DNA from: Bradyrhizobium acaciae
GTDB taxonomy: Bacteria; Pseudomonadota; Alphaproteobacteria; Rhizobiales; Xanthobacteraceae
DNA: 64,000 nucleotides
Reading direction: 5' to 3'
Assembly (NCBI RefSeq): GCF_020889785.1
Contig: NZ_JACMYK010000001.1
Coordinates: 62,001 to 126,000, forward strand
Shown in pieces: positions 35,282 to 44,112 of this stretch. The notes beneath the pieces were generated by a model. That model did no database searches. It had not been told where the DNA came from and saw only the letters and a program-made list of their open reading frames with translations. How positions within the stretch are numbered: the first letter of the stretch is position 1; the number at the start of each line of letters is the position of its first letter. A program made the translations under genes and the position numbers.

Positions 35282-36600
35282 GATTTCACCGCCACCATGT
35301 CCGTTGCACGCGTGGCGCTGCGTCCGAGCACCAGGACGCAGACCGCGGCCACGGCACAGAGCAGCGCGAGCGGCAGCATCCCGAGCACGAAGCTGCCCGT
35401 CCACTCCTTGGTCACGCCGACCACGTTCACCATCAGGCCGCCACCGATCAGATTGGCGATCGCATTGATGCCAGCAAGGCCCGCCGCAAGGGTGCTTGCC
35501 GACAGCCAACTCGCCGAAAGCGCCCAGAACGGCCCCTTGAAGGCGTACGCGCCGACGAGACAGCACGTGACCATGACGATCGTCGGCACGACCGCGGTTC
35601 CTGTCATGCCCAGTGCCGTGAAGCCGCCGGCTGCGAACAAGAGCGGAATGGCGGTGTGCCATCGGCGCTCACTGGTCTTGTCCGAATGGCGCCCCCACAA
35701 AACCATGAGCACGGTCGCGATGCCGTAGGGAATCGCATTGACAAATCCGGTCTGCAGGTTCGTCAGGCCGAACGATTTCAGCAATTGCGGCTGCCAGACC
35801 GACAGCACGCTGCCGGTGGCGGAGGCGCCTGAGCAGACCAGGGCCATGACCAGGAAATACTTGTTGGTCGCAAGCTGCCAGAGTGAGAGGTGCCCAACCG
35901 GCTTGCGCGCGGCGGCCTCCGCCTCCATGCGTCCGATCAACCATTCCCGCTGCTCCAAGGTCAGCCAGGACGCTTGCGTAGGCTTGTCAGTCAGAACGAA
36001 CAGGCATGCAACGCCCAGCAGAACGGTCGGCAGCCCTTCCAGGATGAAGAGCCACTGCCAGCCGCGCAGGCCCAGCGCGCCGTCCAGCTCGAGCAGCCCG
36101 ACCGAAAGCGGAGACCCGAGGAAGGTGGCAAGCGGAATCGAAACGGTGAACGTCGCCAGAATGCGCGCCCGATACTGCGACGGCAGCCAATAGGTGAGAT
36201 AGAGGATCGCGCCAGGAAAGAAACCGGCCTCCGCCGCACCGAGGAGGAAGCGCATGGCATAGAGCGAGTACGGACCAATCACGAAGGCCATGCATGCGGT
36301 GATCAATCCCCAGGTGATCATGATGCGCGCGATCCAGCGGCGGGCGCCGACCTTCTGCAGCGCCAGGTTGCTCGGCACTTCCACCAGGAAGTAGGAGACG
36401 AAGAACAGGCTGGCGGCAAGGCCGAACATCGCCGGCGTGAGCCCGAAATCCTTGTTCATCTGCAGCGCAGCGAAGCCGACATTGACGCGGTCGAGCAGCG
36501 CAAAGAAGTAGCAGATCATCAGGAACGGCACGAGGCGCAGGATCACCCTGCGCATCGTGACCTTCTCGATCTCATCGATATCAGTTCGAGCGGCCGTCAC
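35278..36600 (-). CDS. MFS transporter, anion/cation symporter type
   Basis: A 440-residue major-facilitator protein with about 12 membrane helices. It starts from a GTG at 36600 with a GGGAG site. Typical ACS-family features are FALLDRVNVGFAALQMNKD near the first helix, YFLVEVPSNLALQKVGARRW and the loop GAAEAGFFPGAILYLTYW. Family members import carboxylates such as phthalate, hydroxy acids or sugar acids with protons. It lies in an operon with an aldolase, amidohydrolase and dehydrogenase. A second MFS of the same family is at 37554-38918. Confidence 0.9.
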   Translation of the reverse strand: MTAARTDIDEIEKVTMRRVILRLVPFLMICYFFALLDRVNVGFAALQMNKDFGLTPAMFGLAASLFFVSYFLVEVPSNLALQKVGARRWIARIMITWGLITACMAFVIGPYSLYAMRFLLGAAEAGFFPGAILYLTYWLPSQYRARILATFTVSIPLATFLGSPLSVGLLELDGALGLRGWQWLFILEGLPTVLLGVACLFVLTDKPTQASWLTLEQREWLIGRMEAEAAARKPVGHLSLWQLATNKYFLVMALVCSGASATGSVLSVWQPQLLKSFGLTNLQTGFVNAIPYGIATVLMVLWGRHSDKTSERRWHTAIPLLFAAGGFTALGMTGTAVVPTIVMVTCCLVGAYAFKGPFWALSASWLSASTLAAGLAGINAIANLIGGGLMVNVVGVTKEWTGSFVLGMLPLALLCAVAAVCVLVLGRSATRATDMVAVKS

Positions 36601-36636
36601 ATTTCTCTCCCTGTTGTGTTGCTTGCCGACTCGGCC

Positions 36637-37551
36637 CTACTCGGCCGCTTTGACCCTGGCCTGCGTCTTGGCCACGATCGCGTCGATGGCGACCTTATAG
36701 TTCTCGGGAACGACGCCCTTGAAGTGGTCCTTCAGGCCGAGGCTGTCCTTCCAGCGCAGCCGCGCCGCGGTCGCGCGCGCCATCAGCGGCTCGATGCCGG
36801 CATCCGCCACCGCTTCGGCGGCCATCTCGACCTCTTCGGTGCGCCGCTTGGCATGGATAACGCCGGAGGGCGTGAGACTCTCCACCGTGTCCATGAACGG
36901 ACGGGTGAGCGTCTTAGACGCCGAAGCCAGCACGGTCTCATCCAGACCGTAGGATCGCGCCGCCAGCAGCGTCTCGTCAATCAAGGCCTCGATCCCCTTG
37001 ATCAGGACGGAACGAAGAATCTTGATCCCCGAAGCCGTACCAAGCTTTTCGCCAGCGAACTCGATGCTCATGCCCCAGGGCACCAGCAGATCGATGACAC
37101 GCTGCCCGGCTGCGCCGCTCGACAGCATGTGCATCGAATAGCCGTTCTTGGGCGTGCCCATGATAGAACCGTCGCCGAGCGTCGCGCCCGTTTTGGCGAG
37201 CTGCTCGGCAACGCCGTATTTCACCTTCGGCGTGGCCGAGGCGAAGTCGAGGAAGGTGTGGCGGCCATCGAGCACCAGCGCGAACGCGGCCGCACTTTCA
37301 AGCGAAGAAGAGCCCGGCGTGACGCTGAAGATCAGCTCGGCTGCGTCAGCCAATTCCTGATTGGACTTGACCAGCGTAACGCCCGCGGCCTTGGCGCGGC
37401 TTTGGATCAGATCGGCATAGGGACCGTCGAAGGCGTATTTGTCGTAGCAGAAGACCTGCTGCAGGCCGGCGCCGCGGAGCCCCTTGCCCAATGTGCTGCC
37501 GATCTCGCCATAGCCGACCAGACCAAGACGAAACTGCTGTTTGTTGCTCAT
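36637..37551 (-). CDS. NAD(P)-dependent beta-hydroxyacid dehydrogenase-like (DUF1932)
   Basis: A 304-residue two-domain dehydrogenase. The Rossmann motif is LGLVGYGEIGSTLG. A catalytic-region segment GSIMGTPKNGYSMHMLSSG and the SGIKILRSVLIKGIEALIDE helix are followed by the DUF1932-type C-terminal domain. Such enzymes oxidise 3-hydroxyacids or related sugar-acid intermediates. It starts 2 bp after the upstream MFS stop and is followed by the second MFS, so it is within the operon. Substrate cannot be assigned from sequence. Confidence 0.82.
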   Translation of the reverse strand: MSNKQQFRLGLVGYGEIGSTLGKGLRGAGLQQVFCYDKYAFDGPYADLIQSRAKAAGVTLVKSNQELADAAELIFSVTPGSSSLESAAAFALVLDGRHTFLDFASATPKVKYGVAEQLAKTGATLGDGSIMGTPKNGYSMHMLSSGAAGQRVIDLLVPWGMSIEFAGEKLGTASGIKILRSVLIKGIEALIDETLLAARSYGLDETVLASASKTLTRPFMDTVESLTPSGVIHAKRRTEEVEMAAEAVADAGIEPLMARATAARLRWKDSLGLKDHFKGVVPENYKVAIDAIVAKTQARVKAAE

Positions 37552-37553
37552 CT

Positions 37554-38918
37554 TCAAATTCCTTTCGAGAGAGGTGTGATCGAGCTGGTGCGACGGTCGG
37601 CCGTGCCGGCCTGTCGCTGCAGGCTGACGCCGACCATCCGAATGAGGATGGCAGCAAGCGTGAGAAATGCGGCCACAGAGATCAGGGCCAAGGAGAAGCT
37701 GTCGGTGGCCTGCCGGATCACGCCGATGAGGTAGGGACCGACAAAACCGCCGAGATTGCCGATCGAGACGATCATCGCAAGGCCGCCAGCGGCAGCACTG
37801 CCCGTGAGGAAGCTCGACGGGATCGGCCAGAAGGTCGACTGGTAACACATGATCCCGATCACGGCGCCGCAGAGCGCGAGGATGGAGATCATGGCCGACG
37901 ATGTCGCATAGCCGCAGACGATCAACGACGCTGCGCCAAGGAGCAGCCCTGATGCCACGAACCAGCTCCGTTCACCGCCTCTGTCCGACAGTCGCGCCCA
38001 CAGCATCATCACGATGGCGCCGCAGATGTAGGGCACGGCGGCGATGAAGCCGACGGCGACGACGCCGAAGCCGAAGCCCTTGATGATCTGCGGCATCCAC
38101 AGGCCGAGACCGACGGAGCCGATAATGGCGCAGAAATTGACGGCCGCGCAGACCAGAACGCGCCAATTGGTGAAGGCATCCCTGAGCGTAGAGGAGTGCT
38201 TGGCGGCAATGGCCGCGCGCTCCGCCGCCAGCACCTCGGCGAGCCAGCGCCGCTCGTCAGGGCTCAACCACTTGGCCTGCTCGGGCTTGTCGGTGAGCGT
38301 GAAGAAGCACACGAAGCCCAGCAGGGTTGCCGGCAGGCCTTCGAGGATCAAGAGCCACTGCCAGCCATGCAGGCCCGCGAGACCATCGAGCGCCAGCAAC
38401 GAGCTCGAGATCGGCGCGCCGACGATGTTGGCGATCGGGATGCCGAGCAGGAACGCCGCGGTCGCCGTGCCGCGGATGCGCGCCGGGAACCAGTAGGTGA
38501 AGTAAAGGAACACGCCGGGCGTGAAGCCGGCTTCGCCAAGCCCGAGCAGGAAACGCATCACGCCAAAACTCACGGGGCCGACCACGAAGGCTGTGGCGGC
38601 CGAGATCAGGCCCCAGGTGATCAGGATGCGGGCGATCCATTTGCGGGCCCCGATCGCCTGCAAGGCGAGATTGCTCGGCACCTCCGCCAGGAAATAACCG
38701 AAGAAGAAAAGCCCGGCACTCCAGCCGAATGCGGACGGTGAGAGGCCGAGATCGCCGTTCATCGTCAGGCTGGCGATGCCGACGTTCACGCGATCGAGAT
38801 AGGCGACGATGTAGCAGAGCAGCAGGAATGGCACGATCCGCCACAGCACTTTCCTGAGGATATTCTCCTGCTCGGGCGTGAAGCCCGCGTCGACTGACGC
38901 GGCGGTGGCACTGGCCAT
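37554..38918 (-). CDS. MFS transporter, anion/cation symporter type (first gene of operon)
   Basis: A 454-residue ACS-family transporter starting at the ATG at 38918 with a GGAGGG site; the frame open upstream is not coding-like. Signatures are CYIVAYLDRVNVGIASLTMN, GYFLAEVPSNLALQAIGARKW and GLGEAGFTPGVFLYFTYWFP. It shares the family with the 35278-36600 transporter, but they are diverged, which may mean two substrates or a substrate and its lactone. It leads the five-gene operon. The palindrome at 38995-39009 lies 77 bp upstream of its start. Confidence 0.9.
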   Translation of the reverse strand: MASATAASVDAGFTPEQENILRKVLWRIVPFLLLCYIVAYLDRVNVGIASLTMNGDLGLSPSAFGWSAGLFFFGYFLAEVPSNLALQAIGARKWIARILITWGLISAATAFVVGPVSFGVMRFLLGLGEAGFTPGVFLYFTYWFPARIRGTATAAFLLGIPIANIVGAPISSSLLALDGLAGLHGWQWLLILEGLPATLLGFVCFFTLTDKPEQAKWLSPDERRWLAEVLAAERAAIAAKHSSTLRDAFTNWRVLVCAAVNFCAIIGSVGLGLWMPQIIKGFGFGVVAVGFIAAVPYICGAIVMMLWARLSDRGGERSWFVASGLLLGAASLIVCGYATSSAMISILALCGAVIGIMCYQSTFWPIPSSFLTGSAAAGGLAMIVSIGNLGGFVGPYLIGVIRQATDSFSLALISVAAFLTLAAILIRMVGVSLQRQAGTADRRTSSITPLSKGI

Positions 38919-38994
38919 GGGTTCCCTCCAGAGCCGGTGTTTCCCCCGGCCATGGCGCTCCTTAACAAAAATAGAACGCCGTTGCAATTTATTT

Positions 38995-39009
38995 TGAAAC
39001 GGTGTTTCA
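38995..39009. promoter_or_regulatory. Candidate IclR-family operator (TGAAAC-N3-GTTTCA)
   Basis: A perfect 15-bp palindrome TGAAACGGTGTTTCA lies in the 200-bp gap between the divergent MFS operon and the YdiJ-type gene. It resembles operators of IclR-family KdgR. A nearly identical site is at 44097-44111 beside the iclR-type gene. Confidence 0.65.
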
Positions 39010-39118
39010 TTTCCGAGGATCGACACCGGGGCGCTTGCGTCGCCCGGTCGGAGGCGCTCCCATGGAAAAGTGGAGTGCCGGCCGTCGGTTACGGTGTCCG
39101 CTAGCCGGGAGGAACTGG

Positions 39119-42100
39119 ATGCTGCCACGCGTATCTGATATGCGGGCCCCTGCTCCGCTGCATAGCGAATTGGCGGCGGAGCTTCGGCTGCGCGGCTTCG
39201 AGGGCGATTTGGCGCCGGCCTATGCCGACCGGATCGTCTCGGCAACCGACAACTCGATCTATCAGCTGCTGCCCCAGCTCGTGGTGTTTCCGCGCGGGGT
39301 CGACGACCTGGTGCGCCTCGCGCGCGTCGTATCCGAGCCACGCTTTGCGGACATCGTGTTCGCACCTCGCGGTGGCGGCACCGGCACCAACGGCCAGTCG
39401 CTGACCGAAGGTCTCGTCGTGGACCTCTCGCGCCACATGAACGGGATCATCGAGATCAATCCGGCCGAGCGCTGGGTGCGGGTGCAGGCCGGCGTGGTGA
39501 AGGACCAGCTCAATGCCGCGCTGGCCGAGCACGGCCTGTTCTTTCCGCCGGAACTCTCCACCTCCAACCGCGCCACGATTGGCGGCATGATCAGCACCGA
39601 CGCCAGCGGCCAGGGCTCCTGCCTCTACGGCAAGACGCGCGACCATGTGCTGGAGTTGACGACCGTGCTGCTGGACGGCACGGTGTGGACGTCCAGGCCG
39701 CTCGAGAACGAAGAGCTGCACCAAGTCCAGCGTCGAGCCGACCTCGTCGGCGCCGTTCACAGGCTGGTCGATGCGATCCAGCGCGAACGGGCGGACCTGA
39801 TCGCAGCGCATTTCCCCAAGCTGAACCGCTGCCTCACCGGCTACGACCTCGCTCACATCCGTGATGATCGTGGCCGCTTCAACCTGAACTCGATCCTGTG
39901 CGGCAGCGAAGGCACGCTGGCACTGATCGCCGAAGCCAAGCTGAACGTGGTGCCGATCCCCAAGCACAGCGCGCTGGTCAATGTGCGCTATGGCAACTTC
40001 GATGCCGCCTTGCGCGACGCCCAGGAGCTGCTCCGGTTCGGCGCGGCTTCGATCGAGACCGTCGATTCCCGGGTGCTTGGCCTCGCGCAAGACGACGTGG
40101 TCTGGGATTCCGTCCGGCAATACTTCCCCGAAGACGACGGACAGCGCGCGATGGGCGTGAACCTCGTCGAGTTCGTCGGTGACACCGAGCGGGAGATCGA
40201 GGAGCCGGTCGGTCGCATGTCCGAGGCGCTCGCCTCCGCGGAAGCGAGACGCGGCCGCCGCGGCTTCACGGTGGCGCGCGGCGAGGCCGAGGTGAATGCG
40301 ATCTGGACCATGCGGAAGAAATCGGTCGGCCTGCTCGGCAACATGCAGGGCGACAAGCGGCCGATTCCCTTCGTGGAGGATACCGCTGTGCCGCCGGAGC
40401 ACCTGGCCGACTACATCGCCGAGTTTCGCGCGCTGCTCGACGCCCGCAAACTGACCTATGGCATGTTCGGCCATGTCGATGCCGGCGTGCTGCATGTCCG
40501 CCCGGCGATCGACATGAAGGATCCCACGCAGGAGCAGTTGATCCGGGAGATCACCGAAGAGGTCGTCAGGCTCACCAGGAAGTATGATGGACTGCTGTGG
40601 GGCGAACACGGCAAGGGCGTGCGCTCGGAATTTTCGCCACGCTTCTTTGGGCCGCTCTACCCGGTCCTGCAGTCGATCAAGGCCGCGTTCGATCCGCGAA
40701 ATCAGCTCAATCCCGGCAAGATCGCCGCACCCGGTGGCGCGCAGTTGCTGACGATCGACGGGCTGACTACCCGCGGCCAGCTCGACCGAACGATCCCCTC
40801 CTCCGTCCGTGGCGCGTACGACGAAGCCCTGCACTGCAACGGCAATGGCGCCTGCTTCTCCTGGGATTCGGATGAGGCGATGTGCCCCTCCTACAAAGCG
40901 ACGCGTGATCGCCGGCACTCGCCGAAGGGCCGAGCCTCGCTGATCCGCGAATGGCTGCGGCAGCTGGCTGCACTGGGCGTCGACCCGGAGCGCGAAGCAG
41001 CAGAACTGCGTCGCGGCTCCGGATGGCGAGACTTTCCCGGGCGATTACGTAACAGCTGGGCCCGCGAACCGGATTTCTCGCACGCCGTGAAAGACGCGAT
41101 GGATGGCTGCCTCGCCTGCAAGTCCTGCAGCGGGCAGTGTCCGATCAAGGTCGACGTTCCGAGCTTCCGTGCCAAATTTCTCGAAGTCTACCACGGCCGC
41201 TATCTGCGGCCGTTGCGCGACCACTTGGTCGGTTCGCTGGAGGCGATGCTGCCTGCGCTCGGCAAGGTCGGCTGGCTTTACAATCTCGTGATCGACAGCC
41301 CGCCGGGCCGCGCGGCGATGCGGGCAATCGGACTGGTGCACACGCCGAAATTTTCGCAGGTTTCGATGCGGCGGGAATTGGCGGCGCGCGAGATTGCGCT
41401 CGCAACGCCCGAGCTGCTGGCGGCACTCTCCGTTAAGGAGCGCGCCCGCAGTGTGGTGCTGGTCCAGGACGCCTTCACGAGTTGGTATGAACCGCGTGTC
41501 GTGCTCGCGGTGCTCGACCTCATGCAGACGATCGGCTTCAAGCCGTATGTCGCGCCGTTCCACCCTAACGGAAAGCCGCTGCACGTGCACGGCTTCCTGG
41601 GTGCCTTCATCCGCACAGCGTCCCGCAACGCCGCGATGCTGCGCGAACTTGCCGCCACCGGCGTCGAGCTGGTCGGCGTGGATGCATCGATGACGCTCAC
41701 CTATCGCTCCGAATACGACATGCTGCCGGGCGCGGACCGGCCGCCACCCGTGCTGCTGGTTCAGGAATGGCTGGCGCGTCACTGCGACGCCGTCCCGAAG
41801 ACGTCAGGCGCCGGCAGTGGATATTTGCTGCTACCGCATTGCTCGGAGCGTTCGCTCGCTCTGTCGAGCCTGCGGGACTGGCAGGTGGCATTCGCGGCCG
41901 CGGGCGCGAGTCTGCCGGTGCTGCCGTCGGGATGCTGCGGGATGGCCGGGACCTACGGCCACGAGGCCGAACATCGCGCCACATCCGAGCAGATATATGG
42001 AATGAGCTGGGCGCGCCATGTTGCCGGGCAGGCGCCGAGCGGACGCCTGCTCGCCACCGGCTATTCCTGCCGGTCGCAGGTCAAGATCATGGATGGGCAA

Positions 42101-42157
42101 TCCCTGCTCCACCCGGCGGAGGCGTTGCTCGCCTGTGTGCGTGGCCGCCCGACTTAA
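39119..42157 (+). CDS. FAD/Fe-S D-2-hydroxyacid dehydrogenase, YdiJ type
   Basis: A 1012-residue fusion equal in length to E. coli YdiJ. The N-terminal FAD_binding_4 domain has APRGGGTGTNGQSLTEGLVVD. The FAD-oxidase C-terminal domain includes FGHVDAGVLHVRP and LLWGEHGKGVRSE. An Fe-S domain follows with CNGNGACFSWD and CLACKSCSGQCPIKVDVP, and a CCG-type region GCCGMAGTYG lies near the end. It would oxidise a D-2-hydroxyacid (for example D-2-hydroxyglutarate or D-lactate) and pass electrons to the respiratory chain. The ATG at 39119 has a GGGAGGAAC site. It diverges from the MFS operon across the operator. Confidence 0.88.
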   Translation: MLPRVSDMRAPAPLHSELAAELRLRGFEGDLAPAYADRIVSATDNSIYQLLPQLVVFPRGVDDLVRLARVVSEPRFADIVFAPRGGGTGTNGQSLTEGLVVDLSRHMNGIIEINPAERWVRVQAGVVKDQLNAALAEHGLFFPPELSTSNRATIGGMISTDASGQGSCLYGKTRDHVLELTTVLLDGTVWTSRPLENEELHQVQRRADLVGAVHRLVDAIQRERADLIAAHFPKLNRCLTGYDLAHIRDDRGRFNLNSILCGSEGTLALIAEAKLNVVPIPKHSALVNVRYGNFDAALRDAQELLRFGAASIETVDSRVLGLAQDDVVWDSVRQYFPEDDGQRAMGVNLVEFVGDTEREIEEPVGRMSEALASAEARRGRRGFTVARGEAEVNAIWTMRKKSVGLLGNMQGDKRPIPFVEDTAVPPEHLADYIAEFRALLDARKLTYGMFGHVDAGVLHVRPAIDMKDPTQEQLIREITEEVVRLTRKYDGLLWGEHGKGVRSEFSPRFFGPLYPVLQSIKAAFDPRNQLNPGKIAAPGGAQLLTIDGLTTRGQLDRTIPSSVRGAYDEALHCNGNGACFSWDSDEAMCPSYKATRDRRHSPKGRASLIREWLRQLAALGVDPEREAAELRRGSGWRDFPGRLRNSWAREPDFSHAVKDAMDGCLACKSCSGQCPIKVDVPSFRAKFLEVYHGRYLRPLRDHLVGSLEAMLPALGKVGWLYNLVIDSPPGRAAMRAIGLVHTPKFSQVSMRRELAAREIALATPELLAALSVKERARSVVLVQDAFTSWYEPRVVLAVLDLMQTIGFKPYVAPFHPNGKPLHVHGFLGAFIRTASRNAAMLRELAATGVELVGVDASMTLTYRSEYDMLPGADRPPPVLLVQEWLARHCDAVPKTSGAGSGYLLLPHCSERSLALSSLRDWQVAFAAAGASLPVLPSGCCGMAGTYGHEAEHRATSEQIYGMSWARHVAGQAPSGRLLATGYSCRSQVKIMDGQSLLHPAEALLACVRGRPT

Positions 42158-43077
42158 TCCGCGTGCGAGAACATCGGCAGGCCCGGCGTGTCGAGCTCGG
42201 CGCGGAGCAGCGTCCCGGTGCGGCTCTCGGTGATGAAGAGGCTCTTTCGCTCCGGTCCGCCGAAGGCAAGGTTGGTGGTGCCGACACCGGCGCAGGAAAC
42301 GATGCGGTCGAGCGGCTCAGCCAAAGGCGACAGCCGCCAGATCGAGCCGAAGCCGGTGTGACAGACCAGCAGATTACCGCCATCGTCCAGCGCCAGGCCA
42401 TCAGGACCGCCTGGGCCGCCATGCAGATGCGAGAATATCCCGACCTTGGTGGTGAGACCGCTCGCCGGCAGCGGCACGCGCCAGATCTGGTTGGCGCGCG
42501 TCACCGCGACCAGCAGAAAGCTCTCCTCGGCATCGACCACGATGCCGTTCGGGCTCGGGATCGTGTTGATCAGGCAGGTGAGCCGGCCGTCGGGCGTCAG
42601 CTTCCAGACCCGGCCCGTGGGATCGTGCATCCCGGTCTGGCCCTGGTCGGTGAAATAGAGATTGCCTGACGGCGCGAAGACGAGGTCGTTCACGCCCTTG
42701 AAGCTCTCGCTCGCAGCCGTCTCCAGGAACGGTGTCACGGCGCCGCTGGCCGGATCAAGCAGCATGATCCCGCGCTTGTAGTCGGTGATGAAGACGCGGC
42801 CATCGCGGTGAATCTTCAGCCCGTTCGGCCAACCGTCATACTCGGACACGAGCCCCCAATCGCCCGCCGCGCTGACGCGGAAGATGCGCCCATAGGAAAT
42901 GTCGGTGATGTACAGACGACCCTGCCGATCGAAGGATGGCCCTTCGAGGAAGGAATCGATTTCGCGTCCGCCCTGGTTGGCATCCGCCCAGGCGGTGCGG
43001 CGCGGTTTGCGGAAATAATCCGGAAGCCGCGTGAAGATGCTGGTTTCGATCCGGCGCGGGGGGCTGAAGAACGTCAT
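42154..43077 (-). CDS. SMP-30/gluconolactonase-like lactonase
   Basis: A 307-residue six-bladed propeller of the SMP-30/LRE family. Visible features are EGPSFDRQGRLYITDI, with the metal Glu at the start of the blade, PNGLKIHRDGRVFITDYKRG, FKGVNDLVFAPSGNLYFTD with the Asn and Asp ligands, and PNGIVVDAEESFLLVAVT. The metal site would open lactones. Its start overlaps the stop of the amidohydrolase gene by 4 bp. Its stop overlaps the end of the convergent YdiJ-type gene. It is cytoplasmic, as no signal peptide is seen. Confidence 0.85.
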   Translation of the reverse strand: MTFFSPPRRIETSIFTRLPDYFRKPRRTAWADANQGGREIDSFLEGPSFDRQGRLYITDISYGRIFRVSAAGDWGLVSEYDGWPNGLKIHRDGRVFITDYKRGIMLLDPASGAVTPFLETAASESFKGVNDLVFAPSGNLYFTDQGQTGMHDPTGRVWKLTPDGRLTCLINTIPSPNGIVVDAEESFLLVAVTRANQIWRVPLPASGLTTKVGIFSHLHGGPGGPDGLALDDGGNLLVCHTGFGSIWRLSPLAEPLDRIVSCAGVGTTNLAFGGPERKSLFITESRTGTLLRAELDTPGLPMFSHAD

Positions 43078-44027
43078 GGTGCGACCATGGGAAAACCGTA
43101 GAGTTCGGCGGGATTGTCGACCAGGATGCGCTTGAATACGACGTCGTCGCCCGCGCATTGCGCGAACAGATCGAACAGGCGCGCGTCGTCCGGCTTGTGC
43201 TCCTTCGGCTCGGACGGATGCGGCCAGTCACTCCCCCACACCAAGCGCTCCGGCGCGGCCTTGACGTAGGCTGCCGCCACCGCACCCGCGTCGGCGTAAT
43301 CGGGCGGGCCCTGCTTGCTCGCCACATAGGGACCTGAGAGCTTCACCCAGGTCCTGCCGCGATCGAGCAGACCGCGAATAATCTTGTAGGGCGCGCTCTC
43401 GAGGCCCGCCGGCTGCGGCACCTGGGCCAGATGATCGAACACCAACCGCCCGGGCAGCGACGCCAGCAGATCCGCGTTGTCCTCGATCTGCTTGGGACGC
43501 ATGTTGATCTGGCAATGCCAGCCGAGATCAGCCAGCCGCGGCGCGAGCAATGGAAGCGAGTTCACGGTCAGCACGCCCGGAAAGCCGAGATTGAAGCGGA
43601 CGCCGCGGACACCTTGTTCGTCGAGCCGTCGCAGCTCGGCGTCCGATATGTCCTCGGCGACGACGGCGATGACGCGAAAATTCTCGGCGCCCAGCGCCTG
43701 TCGTGACGCGATCTGCAGCCGGTTGTCGGTGCCATACGTCGACGGCTGGATGATCACGCCCCGCGTCGTGCCGATCCGATGTTGCAGCGCGCGATAATCG
43801 TCGGGCGAGGCGTCGTCGGGCAGCAAGGTCGCGCCCTTCGCGATGGGATAGGTCTTGTCATAGGTATGGAAGTGGCAATCGGTGGCGCCGGCAGGCGGCA
43901 CGAAGTGGGGCTTCCCGCTGCCGCCCGACCAGCGCACCTCCTGCGCCTGCGCCGTTGCAACGTGCGGAAAGAGCGAAGCACTCAGTCCAGCCAGGACCGT
44001 CCTGCGGGTGACCGATGCGACTGTCAC
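43074..44027 (-). CDS. Tat-exported amidohydrolase, LigI-like (second of two)
   Basis: A 317-residue amidohydrolase_2 protein from a GTG start. A twin-arginine leader (VTRRTVLAGLSASLFP) precedes the barrel: ATDCHFHTYD, IIQPSTYGTDNR, VRGVRFNLGFPG, RLVFDHLAQVPQP and LVWGSDWPHPSEP. It is a clear paralogue of the 34322-35281 product but with notable changes, such as HFH in place of HHH at the first metal motif. It leads a two-gene operon with the SMP-30 lactonase. The operator-like palindrome at 44097-44111 lies 70 bp upstream. Confidence 0.82.
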   Translation of the reverse strand: MTVASVTRRTVLAGLSASLFPHVATAQAQEVRWSGGSGKPHFVPPAGATDCHFHTYDKTYPIAKGATLLPDDASPDDYRALQHRIGTTRGVIIQPSTYGTDNRLQIASRQALGAENFRVIAVVAEDISDAELRRLDEQGVRGVRFNLGFPGVLTVNSLPLLAPRLADLGWHCQINMRPKQIEDNADLLASLPGRLVFDHLAQVPQPAGLESAPYKIIRGLLDRGRTWVKLSGPYVASKQGPPDYADAGAVAAAYVKAAPERLVWGSDWPHPSEPKEHKPDDARLFDLFAQCAGDDVVFKRILVDNPAELYGFPMVAP

Positions 44028-44096
44028 GACGTTCGTCCTCCCGATCGATTGTTAGAGAGGCTTATAGGCTGGGCAAGGTGGCCGCCGCAAGTGAAA

Positions 44097-44111
44097 TGAA
44101 ACGTCGTTTCG
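44097..44111. promoter_or_regulatory. Second candidate IclR-family operator
   Basis: TGAAACGTCGTTTCG matches the 38995 site in both half-sites except the last base. It lies between the end of the iclR-type gene and the start of the amidohydrolase-lactonase operon. Confidence 0.6.
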
Positions 44112-44112
44112 T

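Noticed and set aside
35890..37734. A 614-residue plus-strand frame
   Set aside because: It is antisense to the MFS and dehydrogenase genes and is a typical GC-rich shadow.
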